NCBI GenBank assembly: GCA_001770355.1
Contig: MEQV01000135.1
Location: 1-5,686 of the forward strand
DNA: 5,686 nt
Origin: Betaproteobacteria bacterium RIFCSPLOWO2_02_FULL_62_17
GTDB lineage: Bacteria > Pseudomonadota > Gammaproteobacteria > Burkholderiales > SG8-39
Reading direction: 5' to 3'
Under the pieces are notes generated by a model that saw only the letters and a list, made by a program, of their open reading frames with translations, did not search any database and was not told the DNA's origin. Position 1 is the stretch's first letter; each line of letters starts with the position of its first letter. The translations under genes were made by a program, and so were the position numbers. This document shows positions 1 through 4,993 of this stretch, piece after piece.

Positions 1-300
1 TATTACCTCGACATGCTGTGGGTGACCAGCGACGCGCTCAGCCACGATGACTTCGATACCGTCGCAAAGGTGGCGCGCAGCCGCATCCCCGCGATGAACG
101 CCAAGCCGCTGCCGCCGACCCTCGAAGCTAAGTTGCCCAGGGAATACGTCGGCCTATCGCGCTTGCAGCATGCCGCGGTGGACGAACTCGCGGTGACGGC
201 AGAGAAATCGCGCAACAGCCATGACACGCTGCGTCAAGTCGGCGTGGTGCTGCAGCGCTGCAACGAATGCCACGCGCTGTTTCAATACCAGACTAGGTAA
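1..300 (+). CDS. Cytochrome c'-like heme protein, C-terminal part (5' end outside window)
   Basis: The frame is open from the left edge to the TAA at 298-300 and gives 99 residues, so the start codon lies outside the window. A single heme-binding CxxCH motif (CNECH, residues 87-91, bases 259-273) sits only eight residues from the C-terminus. The preceding sequence looks helical, with a segment around FDTVAKVARSRIP and another around LRQVGVVLQR leading into the motif. A C-terminal CxxCH after a helical bundle is the layout of class II cytochromes (cytochrome c'), which are periplasmic. The missing N-terminus should therefore carry a Sec signal peptide. The exact role (NO binding or electron transfer) cannot be told. 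The stop codon is one base from a tRNA-Asn fragment, so the gene abuts an integration footprint. An alternative is an unclassified small monoheme cytochrome. Confidence 0.7.
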   Translation, partial: YYLDMLWVTSDALSHDDFDTVAKVARSRIPAMNAKPLPPTLEAKLPREYVGLSRLQHAAVDELAVTAEKSRNSHDTLRQVGVVLQRCNECHALFQYQTR

Positions 301-301
301 C

Positions 302-350
302 CGGACTGTTAATCCGCAGGTCCCAGGTTCGAGCCCTGGTCGGGGAGCTA
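302..350 (+). tRNA. 3' half of tRNA-Asn(GTT), non-functional fragment / att footprint
   Basis: The bases from the anticodon stem to the 3' end match tRNA-Asn. The anticodon loop CTGTTAA (306-312) holds GTT, followed by the 3' anticodon stem, a T-arm with perfect 5-bp stem CCAGG/CCTGG around the TTCGAGC loop, the acceptor strand TCGGGGA, discriminator G and then CTA where CCA is expected. No D-arm or 5' acceptor strand TCCCCGA exists upstream; that space is the end of the cytochrome gene. It therefore cannot fold as a tRNA. Such 3' halves, starting near the anticodon, are the duplicated core left by tyrosine integrases that insert into tRNA genes (known biology). If so, the inserted DNA lay to the left and host DNA to the right, or it is the boundary of a second element extending to 1846. 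Confidence 0.85.
333..350 (+). repeat. att-like direct repeat, copy 1 (tRNA-Asn 3' end)
   Basis: These 18 bases, the T-stem 3' arm and acceptor end of the tRNA fragment, recur at 1829-1846 in the same orientation with one mismatch (T349 here, C in the other copy). Together the copies bracket the cupin-TetR operon. Confidence 0.75.
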
Positions 351-478
351 TTAATGAGTTGCGGTAAGCGAAATACCTGTTGCGGGTGTCCTTGCCAAGA
401 ATGTGTACGCCCATTTCGATGAGAGGATTCCTTCAATTCGAAGTTGGCGGCGGTCGATAGTCTTGGGTAGAAATTGGG

Positions 479-1072
479 TCAGCGACTGACTGCCGACAAG
501 AAGTAGAAATCGAGCATCCTCGTCAGCGGCGCGGCATTCCCCTGCAACCGGCTACGAAGCGCTGCACCCTCCCAGCAGTCCACCAGCAGACTTGCCATGC
601 GTTTTGTATTGGACTCGGCAGGAATATCGCCCCTCTTTCGCGCCTCCTCTAGGCACACAGCGATTCGCTTGGCGATTTCGGAGAAGCAGCCCTTGATCTT
701 GCGCCGAAACACGTCGCTTACGCCTGACAGTTCCTGGCCTAGCCCGCCCAATAGGCAGCCTAGATAACCCTCCCTCCGGTAGTTCTGCTGCACCAACTCG
801 AAGAAGCGGCGTACGCGCTTAAGCGGGGGAAGGCCCTTATCCCCAAGGCAAACATCTAGGCCCGCATGTACATGCTTCATATACTGGTCAATGACTTGGA
901 GCGCGAAGTCCTCTTTGTCCTTGAAGTGATGGTAGAAAGAGCCCTTCGGCGTACTCGTGGCTTCGAGCAGGGCCTGGATGCCTAGATCGTGGTAGCCATG
1001 CACCAAGAGCATGGCCATCCCCGCATCGAGCAGACGCTGTTTTGTTGAATGCGCCGGTTGCATTGTGGTCAA
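479..1072 (-). CDS. TetR/AcrR-family transcriptional regulator
   Basis: The product of 197 residues has the normal TetR length. The N-terminal DNA-binding domain is at about residues 9-56, with the helix-turn-helix read as GIQALLEATSTPKGSFYHHF and the following KDKEDF, a strongly conserved TetR signature. The C-terminal ligand domain carries a GCLLGGLGQELS stretch (about 105-116) and a late WEGAALRSR stretch, as in LmrA/YxaF/NemR-like members whose ligands are often reactive small molecules. The start is uncertain. TTG at 1072 has AGGA eight bases upstream, whereas the ATG at 1063 (three residues shorter) has no clear ribosome site. It follows the cupin gene by 44 bases on the same strand with no obvious terminator, so it is probably the second gene of an operon and represses it through the operator at 1540-1555. 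The inducer is unknown. Confidence 0.92.
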   Translation of the reverse strand: MTTMQPAHSTKQRLLDAGMAMLLVHGYHDLGIQALLEATSTPKGSFYHHFKDKEDFALQVIDQYMKHVHAGLDVCLGDKGLPPLKRVRRFFELVQQNYRREGYLGCLLGGLGQELSGVSDVFRRKIKGCFSEIAKRIAVCLEEARKRGDIPAESNTKRMASLLVDCWEGAALRSRLQGNAAPLTRMLDFYFLSAVSR

Positions 1073-1116
1073 GTAACGAATCCTAGGGGAGCGAACCGCG
1101 TCGCGCCCCCGTTACC

Positions 1117-1503
1117 TTAACCCTTTACCTTCGCAATCATGTGGTTGATGACATGGCTGTGCTCGTGCTGTGGGCTGAACATGATAATCTCCGCGTCCGC
1201 GTCGACCTTGACGTTGTGCCCTGGCGGCCAGTAGAACAGGTCATTCGCATTCACCGTCTCCTTCGCGCCCTTCGCATTAGTCGTAGTGATCTGGCCGCGT
1301 AAGACAAAGCCCCAGTGCGGACACTGGCAAAGGTTGTCATCCAAGCCTTGAAAGAGCGGGGTGGTATCGACACCCGCCGAGAGTGTGAAATACTCACCAC
1401 TGATCTTGCCGAATCCGCTCACGTCACCAAAATCCGTTCGCTGACGAATCACTGCGCCCGGAATCTCCATTCGGACGTCTACATTATCTTTTGCCACTCG
1501 CAT
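1117..1503 (-). CDS. Small single-domain cupin protein
   Basis: With the ATG at 1503 the product is 128 residues. I prefer this to the longer reading from 1539 because AAGGAG lies eight bases upstream of this ATG and because the longer version would start inside the operator region. The cupin core is visible as CQCPHWGFVLRG (residues 59-70), a turn-rich AKGAKETV segment, then NDLFYWPPGHNV (87-98) and a final strand EIIMFSP. The first cupin motif is atypical: the usual HxH is replaced by CxCxH (C59, C61, H63), while PPGH in motif 2 is kept. A histidine cluster (H113, H115, H117) follows. This matches a group of small stand-alone cupins of unassigned reaction; a metal-dependent enzyme or a ligand sensor are both possible. 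It is the promoter-proximal gene of the operon with the TetR regulator. Confidence 0.85.
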   Translation of the reverse strand: MRVAKDNVDVRMEIPGAVIRQRTDFGDVSGFGKISGEYFTLSAGVDTTPLFQGLDDNLCQCPHWGFVLRGQITTTNAKGAKETVNANDLFYWPPGHNVKVDADAEIIMFSPQHEHSHVINHMIAKVKG

Positions 1504-1511
1504 GTTCGTGT

Positions 1512-1517
1512 CTCCTT
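1512..1517 (-). promoter_or_regulatory. Ribosome binding site fixing the cupin start
   Basis: AAGGAG on the minus strand lies eight bases before the ATG at 1501-1503. It supports the 128-residue product over the 140-residue one. Confidence 0.8.
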
Positions 1518-1539
1518 TTGTGAACGCCTTAACTCCCAC

Positions 1540-1555
1540 TAGACCAAATGGTCTA
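1540..1555. promoter_or_regulatory. TetR-type operator, TAGACCA-AA-TGGTCTA
   Basis: This is a perfect 7-bp inverted repeat with a 2-bp spacer, located between the -10 element and the cupin ribosome site and so over the expected transcription start. A TAGACC...GGTCTA core is, from memory, typical of operators for LmrA/NemR-like TetR repressors. A TetR gene lies in the same operon, so binding here would block transcription of both genes (inference). Confidence 0.8.
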
Positions 1556-1560
1556 ATGGG

Positions 1561-1589
1561 TTAATATACACGAATTCTGGTGCAGTCAA
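1561..1589 (-). promoter_or_regulatory. Sigma-70-type promoter of the cupin-TetR operon
   Basis: On the minus strand TTGACT (plus coordinates 1584-1589) is followed 17 bases later by TATTAA (1561-1566), or 15 bases later by TATATT (1563-1568). Transcription would start within or just before the operator at 1540-1555. The location, spacing and operator overlap together make this the only well-supported promoter in the window. Confidence 0.65.
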
Positions 1590-1828
1590 TGAGGCGATAG
1601 GCTCGGCGCGGGCCTTGGCGTGTGCTCTGCGGGCGCCAGGTGAGCGATCGTCGGAGTTCGCGGGCGGGAGTCAGAGGTCGGTGTTGAATTCGTTCGCAAT
1701 CGACCAGCTGTCTAACGGGCGTTTGCAGCCGACGGCGGGGTCGCCACGCTGTCAACGAGTCCGGACGCGGCGCGGCTGAAACACCGTCGTTAATCTAACG
1801 CCGTCCTTATCATCCAGTGCCCAGATTT
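1590..1828. other. Non-coding stretch, possibly eroded coding DNA
   Basis: No credible gene is present. On the minus strand two short readings in different frames, around SWSIANEFNTDL and around ELRRSLTWRPQ, faintly recall the catalytic region of IS3-type transposases with a frameshift between them. This is weak and could be chance. Confidence 0.2.
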
Positions 1829-1846
1829 GCCCTGGTCGGGGAGCCA
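1829..1846 (+). repeat. att-like direct repeat, copy 2 (tRNA-Asn 3' end with CCA)
   Basis: The 18 bases match 333-350 at 17 positions and end in an intact GCCA, the discriminator plus CCA of tRNA-Asn. Just upstream, CCCAGATTTG resembles CCCAGGTTCGAG of the first copy with a two-base loss, so the similarity may continue into an eroded T-arm. The rest of the tRNA is absent. The simplest reading is a second attachment core left by an integration or excision event. Confidence 0.7.
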
Positions 1847-1860
1847 ACCCGAACTGAGAA

Positions 1861-1876
1861 CGTAGGGAAAACGTAG
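1861..1876 (+). repeat. Short direct repeat CGTAGGGAAAA-CGTAG next to att copy 2
   Basis: CGTAGGG at 1861 is followed by AAAA and a partial second CGTAG. It starts 15 bases after the tRNA-end repeat and resembles CGTGGGG-AAAAA-CGTGGGG at 5211-5229. Paired G-rich repeats beside a core are what integrase arm-binding sites look like, but this assignment is inference. Confidence 0.35.
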
Positions 1877-2008
1877 AACGCTCGGCGCATGTTGCCGATC
1901 TTCGTGTATTCATGTGCCAAAGAGGCAAGCTCGCAATATTCCGTGTCAGCATTCATCGAGGCGCTCTTTACGGCGCTTGGAATCGTGTCCCCAAAATCAG
2001 TTGCGGCA
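1877..2008 (+). pseudogene. Possible C-terminal remnant of a LysR-type regulator
   Basis: The frame runs from just after a stop at 1874-1876 to the TAA at 2006-2008. It reads LPIFVYS, a short charged and polar stretch, SVSAFIEALFTALG and a short tail. The final beta-strand plus SAFIEAL helix resembles the end of LysR effector domains, which often close with a VRAFIDFL-like helix. No helix-turn-helix or upstream part of such a protein exists here, so it would be a 5'-deleted relic. LysR genes commonly neighbour Bug receptor genes, which fits the gene downstream. It is too short to be sure and may be a chance reading. Confidence 0.28.
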
Positions 2009-2155
2009 TAACGCTACAATCCAGCAAACAGTTCCGGCAAGTCGGTGGTTACGCCATTGAGCATCACGATCTTATGTCGCCGGCTTGGGCCTTTCTATAA
2101 CTCAAACTGTGATACGTCGCGGTAGGCTGTACACTGTGGTCACGCAAGAGGGAAG

Positions 2156-2159
2156 AGGA
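2156..2159 (+). promoter_or_regulatory. Ribosome binding site of the Bug receptor gene
   Basis: GAGG within the purine-rich run GGGAAGAGGA lies a few bases before the ATG at 2165 and supports that start. No convincing promoter was found upstream; CTGTACACT near 2130 gives at best a weak -10. Confidence 0.55.
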
Positions 2160-2164
2160 TAACC

Positions 2165-3124
2165 ATGGCCGTCAGCTGGCGTTTCGTAGCCCTAACAATC
2201 GTTTTTTCCCTTGCGCTACCGGTTCAGGCGCAGGACAAGGCGATCAAGATTGTGCTCGGATTTCCGCCGGGAGCGTCCAGCGACACGCTTGCAAGGCTGA
2301 TCGCGGACCGAATGCGCGTGTCGCTCGAGCAGCCGGTTATCGTGGAGAACAGGCCTGGAGCCGGAGGAATCGTCGCCAACGAAGTGGTAAAGGCCGCGCA
2401 ACCGGACGGCAGCACGATTCTCCTCACGCCGCAGACCAGCATGGTCGTGTATCCGCATACGTTTGCGAAACTGCGCTACGACCCGTTCACGGACTTCACG
2501 CCTATCGCACAACTCACGCAGTTTCCGCTGGCACTCGGCGTTGCTGCGACTGTTCCCGCGAACAGCGTTGCGGAATACGTTGCTTGGATCAGAAAGGACG
2601 CGGCAAAAAACGGCTTCTACGCTTCCGCATCGGCCGGTAGCATGGGACATTTTTTCGGCGTGATGTTCGCGCGCGCAAGCGGTGTAGCGACCACGCACGT
2701 GCCGTATAAAGGCACGGCTCAGGTCCTGACCGGCCTTGCATCGGGCGACATCTCGGCGGCTGTACTGCCGCTCAGTGACCTTAGCTTCTTCGAGCGGGCC
2801 GGAAAGGCACGATTGCTCGCTGTGTCCGGCTCACGGCGCAGCCCATTTGCGCCGCAGGTCCCGACCTTCAAGGAAGTTGGCTTCGATATAGAGGGCACCG
2901 CCTGGTACGCGCTATACGCGCCGGCCGGATTGCCACGCAACATACTGACGCGATACTCGCGCGCGGCGATCGACGCGGTGCGCTCACCGGATCTCAAGCA
3001 GCGGCTGGAAGCCCTCGGGCTGGAGCCTACCGGGCTCGGCTCGGAAGAACTCGCGCGCATTCAGAAAGACGATTTCGACCGCTGGGGTCCAGTTGTGCGT
3101 GCATCAGGCTTCCGGTCCGAGTAA
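2165..3124 (+). CDS. Bug/TctC-family periplasmic tripartite tricarboxylate transporter substrate-binding protein
   Basis: The 319-residue product has the full length of this family. Residues 1-22 form a Sec signal peptide: an Arg near the start, a hydrophobic core VALTIVFSLAL and a likely cleavage after VQA before QDK. The mature protein begins with the family opening KIVLGFPPGASSDTLARLIADRM, split here as LGFPPGASSD (31-40) and the following helix. Next come VIVENRPGAGG (58-68), the AAQPDGSTIL segment, HVPYKGTAQ and FAPQVPTFKEVGFD near the second lobe. These are hallmark Bug motifs. Such proteins capture carboxylates, aromatic acids or amino acids and deliver them to a TctA/TctB membrane pair, and some only sense. 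No tctA or tctB is nearby, so it is an orphan receptor, which is common in betaproteobacteria. The substrate cannot be predicted. Confidence 0.95.
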   Translation: MAVSWRFVALTIVFSLALPVQAQDKAIKIVLGFPPGASSDTLARLIADRMRVSLEQPVIVENRPGAGGIVANEVVKAAQPDGSTILLTPQTSMVVYPHTFAKLRYDPFTDFTPIAQLTQFPLALGVAATVPANSVAEYVAWIRKDAAKNGFYASASAGSMGHFFGVMFARASGVATTHVPYKGTAQVLTGLASGDISAAVLPLSDLSFFERAGKARLLAVSGSRRSPFAPQVPTFKEVGFDIEGTAWYALYAPAGLPRNILTRYSRAAIDAVRSPDLKQRLEALGLEPTGLGSEELARIQKDDFDRWGPVVRASGFRSE

Positions 3125-3145
3125 ATCGAGGGATAGCCACAACTA

Positions 3146-3168
3146 CTGGGGGTATCGCTGGGGTATCG
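3146..3168 (+). repeat. Tandem direct repeat CTGGGGGTATCG / CTGGGGTATCG
   Basis: Two adjacent units of 12 and 11 bases differ only by one G. G-rich tandem repeats of this type occur beside tyrosine-integrase attachment sites as arm-type binding sites, but no integrase or core is visible here. It starts 22 bases after the Bug gene. Confidence 0.5.
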
Positions 3169-3199
3169 ATCCTACCGCCAACTGAACCGGACCATCCGC

Positions 3200-3304
3200 A
3201 TGGCACAAACCGGTGAAGCAGACCAGGTCTTAGCTGCTGCGCATGAAATCCTGAAAACCCGCGTTAAGCACGGAGATGCATCGACTTCGCCGATAAGCCG
3301 CTAG
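3200..3304 (+). pseudogene. Probable truncated start of a RadC-like (JAB domain) accessory protein
   Basis: The ATG at 3200 opens a 34-residue reading ending at TAG 3302-3304. It contains ADQVLAAAHEILKTRVKHGD followed by STSP. RadC-family proteins of genomic islands and plasmids typically have a helix of this type (xLxxAxxILxxRxxxG) followed by LTSPxxVRxYL and then the catalytic JAB/MPN domain. Everything after TSP is missing, including the HNHPSG-type metal site, so it is a relic rather than a working gene. There is no good ribosome site. The identification rests on a short segment and is tentative. Confidence 0.38.
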
Positions 3305-3369
3305 AAAAGAAAAGCACCAGCACTCTTTTGTACCGGGGCTTATACACGCAAGGAACAGGAGGAAGGACA

Positions 3370-3600
3370 ATGATTGAAGCGGCTGCCATCCCGTGGGCCG
3401 CGAAACATGAATTTCGAGATGTCGCACTTCGACGTTTAATTCGCGCGACTTCCCTTTGGTTCCGACCGACACTGTCCATAGATTATTCCCATCAGGAGCA
3501 GTCCCCAAAAGAGCAAGGAATATCTATAACGTCACAAACTGCAATGGAGCAAAGCCGCACGGTGATCAACGCATGTCGAATGTGTCGACGAGATTCTTGA
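3370..3600 (+). CDS. Small hypothetical protein of 76 residues, doubtful
   Basis: The reading frame begins at ATG 3370 with a textbook AGGAGG (3357-3362) seven bases upstream, the best ribosome site in the window. The product starts MIEAAAIPWAAKHEFRDV and contains a basic stretch LRRLIRATSLWFRP, with no transmembrane segment or known motif. Its last 35 bases overlap the end of the convergent PilZ gene. It may be a real small gene, or the start of a larger gene that was cut and now reads into foreign sequence. I do not recognise it. Confidence 0.25.
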   Translation: MIEAAAIPWAAKHEFRDVALRRLIRATSLWFRPTLSIDYSHQEQSPKEQGISITSQTAMEQSRTVINACRMCRRDS

Positions 3601-4270
3601 GGTCATCCCCCGCATTGACAAAGAGGAATCCGGAGTAGCGCGCGGGACTGCCGTCGGGTAGCGTGACGACTTTGGAATAGCGCACTTCGAGGTCGACCGT
3701 AATGGAACCGGCTCCCGGAGCATTGATGCGGCTACCCACAAGCACCGTACCTGGTTCAAGCATGATGTCCGGGGCGTAGAACAGGACGCTCATACCGCCG
3801 AGGCTGATGTCCTTAATCTCAGCGTCGAAGGGTGTAAAGCCGCCAGCATCGGCGACGCACCGCAGCGGAACCACGGGTGGGATCTCATGACGCGGAAACT
3901 GGCGGCGCTGCTGCACAGTAAGGATCTCCGGATAACGCAGACGTATCGCTGGAGCGCCTTCGTGCGTTATCCCGCTGGGTTCGACGGCGACAAACTCGAC
4001 ATGCCATTCGCCTGGCTGGGAAACAAAGGTTACGCGGACGCGGGCTAGTAAGGCCGCGTTGAGTGATTCGTCATCCGTCGCGGTAACGATGATGAATTGC
4101 CCGCTAAGATCGGCGTGCATGATGCGACCGGTGAACCGGTTCAGGTTGCCCGGTAGTTCCACTGTGACATTCTCGCGTCTGCTAACCAGTGAATCAAGCA
4201 CCCGTGCAATTTGCGCGCTTGATCGCAGCAGATGGCCCGTCATATCGGCGCTCTTGGGGGTGGCAGGCAT
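3566..4270 (-). CDS. YcgR-like PilZ-domain c-di-GMP-binding protein
   Basis: The product is 234 residues with two domains. Residues about 11-118 form a beta-rich N-terminal domain of YcgR type (VTVELPG...RFTGRI...GEWHVEFVAV). From about 121 the PilZ domain begins with QRRQFPRH (RxxxR at R123/R127) and continues with DISLGGMSV (154-162), the D/NxSxxG motif. Both c-di-GMP-contacting motifs are complete. YcgR proteins bind c-di-GMP and act as a flagellar brake at the motor stator/rotor; relatives also act in other c-di-GMP responses. No flagellar genes are in the window, so its target is inferred. The start is uncertain: ATG 4270 is the first in-frame ATG but lacks a ribosome site, and ATG 4243 is the next. 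In-frame sequence upstream is open to a stop near 4343 without a usable start codon. Confidence 0.88.
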   Translation of the reverse strand: MPATPKSADMTGHLLRSSAQIARVLDSLVSRRENVTVELPGNLNRFTGRIMHADLSGQFIIVTATDDESLNAALLARVRVTFVSQPGEWHVEFVAVEPSGITHEGAPAIRLRYPEILTVQQRRQFPRHEIPPVVPLRCVADAGGFTPFDAEIKDISLGGMSVLFYAPDIMLEPGTVLVGSRINAPGAGSITVDLEVRYSKVVTLPDGSPARYSGFLFVNAGDDLKNLVDTFDMR

Positions 4271-4352
4271 CGGTTGTGCAGCGGCGATAAGGGCCTTTAA
4301 CGCGAGCCTGGGAGAGATGCCGATCCGGCGCCTTTTGGTCTATGTGGTGCAT
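4194..4352 (-). other. Short overlapping ORF with strong start signal ahead of the PilZ gene
   Basis: ATG at 4352-4350 has AAGGA (4361-4365) eight bases upstream, a far better start than the PilZ gene has. It encodes 52 residues beginning MHHIDQKAPDRHLSQ, ends at TGA 4196-4194 and overlaps the first 77 bases of the PilZ frame, out of phase. It could be a leader peptide that couples translation, or mark the original PilZ start separated from its gene by a frameshift. Sequence alone cannot decide. Confidence 0.3.
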
Positions 4353-4373
4353 TGTATGCTTCCTTTCTCATAG

Positions 4374-4431
4374 GTCACTACTGCGTGACTAGTCGCGCGT
4401 ATTTTTTCTTTCGACGAATCAGTAGTGTCAC
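4374..4431. promoter_or_regulatory. Inverted repeats in the divergent control region (GTCAC/GTGAC half-sites)
   Basis: CACTACTG (4376-4383) has a perfect inverted partner CAGTAGTG (4420-4427). Inside, GTCAC (4374-4378) and GTGAC (4385-4389) form a second small inverted repeat with a 6-base gap. They lie between the PilZ gene and the divergent unknown gene, beside a T-rich run at 4402-4411. An operator for either gene is possible; no clear -35/-10 pair was found. Confidence 0.35.
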
Positions 4432-4993
4432 GATTAAAAAAGAAGAACTACGTATCTGGTGCGAGCTAGTTCGTCATGGGATAGAACGCCATTGCGGAAA
4501 TGCGATGGATGTTAGCTGTGGCGTACCCTGTTTACTAGGTCAGGAAGAAGGGCGCAATTGCCCCGACTGGCGGTGGATGCCATATCATGTTTTTCGCTTT
4601 TACAAAAGCCCTGAATTTCCGTCAAGATTGATTTCAGTGAGTGCGATTTTGGATGTCGAAGCCAAGGAAAAGCACCGACTAGACGAACCAATAATTAGCG
4701 GAATTGTGTTTGATTACGGCGCGGGCCAGGAACTAGGGACTATGACAACTGACCAATACGACTATGCGGGTTGGCACATATATATGCCGGGCTACCTACC
4801 CGACCGAAAGAATGATGGGACTGTCCTGATTTGCGCTGATCCTAAGACTGACTGGCCAAGCGATAGATGTACAGCGGAGCGCGCCGCTTCCTTTGGCGTA
4901 CCACTTATTGAAATTGGGGATTCAGCGAACTTACGTTCCCGAGTAATGGAGCCTCGTGATCGCTTGGCGCGCTCGGCGATCCTAGGCGCCTGA
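4385..4993 (+). CDS. Hypothetical protein, unrecognised, AT-rich codon use
   Basis: The frame is open from TTG 4352 to TGA 4991-4993. Candidate starts are TTG 4352 (no ribosome site, overlaps the opposite start), GTG 4385 (weak AGGT ten bases before) and ATG 4505 (GGA six bases before, 162 residues). I give GTG 4385, 202 residues, because the stretch IKKEELRIWCELVRHGIERHCGN already reads like protein. The product is soluble and rich in aromatic residues and cysteine early on (CGVPC; NCPDWRWMPYHVFRFYKSPEF), with later segments DYAGWHIYMPGYLPDR and TVLICADPKTDWPSDR. I see no signal peptide, membrane segment or known motif. Codons such as AAT, ATT, TTA and GAA are much commoner than in the Bug, TetR and PorB genes, suggesting acquisition from another source. 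Function unknown. Confidence 0.5.
   Translation: MTSRAYFFFRRISSVTIKKEELRIWCELVRHGIERHCGNAMDVSCGVPCLLGQEEGRNCPDWRWMPYHVFRFYKSPEFPSRLISVSAILDVEAKEKHRLDEPIISGIVFDYGAGQELGTMTTDQYDYAGWHIYMPGYLPDRKNDGTVLICADPKTDWPSDRCTAERAASFGVPLIEIGDSANLRSRVMEPRDRLARSAILGA

Noticed and set aside
154..414. Minus-strand reading containing APRPGLEPGTCGLTV
   Set aside because: This peptide is the well-known spurious translation of the antisense strand of a tRNA 3' half; it is explained by the tRNA-Asn fragment.
1315..1542. Plus-strand reading opposite the cupin gene
   Set aside because: It is a shadow of the cupin frame; it has no coding support and runs through the operator.
1912..2100. Plus-strand 62-residue ORF before the Bug gene
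   Set aside because: No ribosome site, no recognisable motif, and the overlapping frame at 1877-2008 looks more protein-like.
2216..2698. Long minus-strand readings inside the Bug gene and another at 2719-3060
   Set aside because: They lie opposite a clear full-length family member and contain arginine/serine-rich sequence typical of antisense frames in GC-rich genes.
3146..3168. Start of a CRISPR array
   Set aside because: Only two abutting short units with no spacers; not CRISPR-like.
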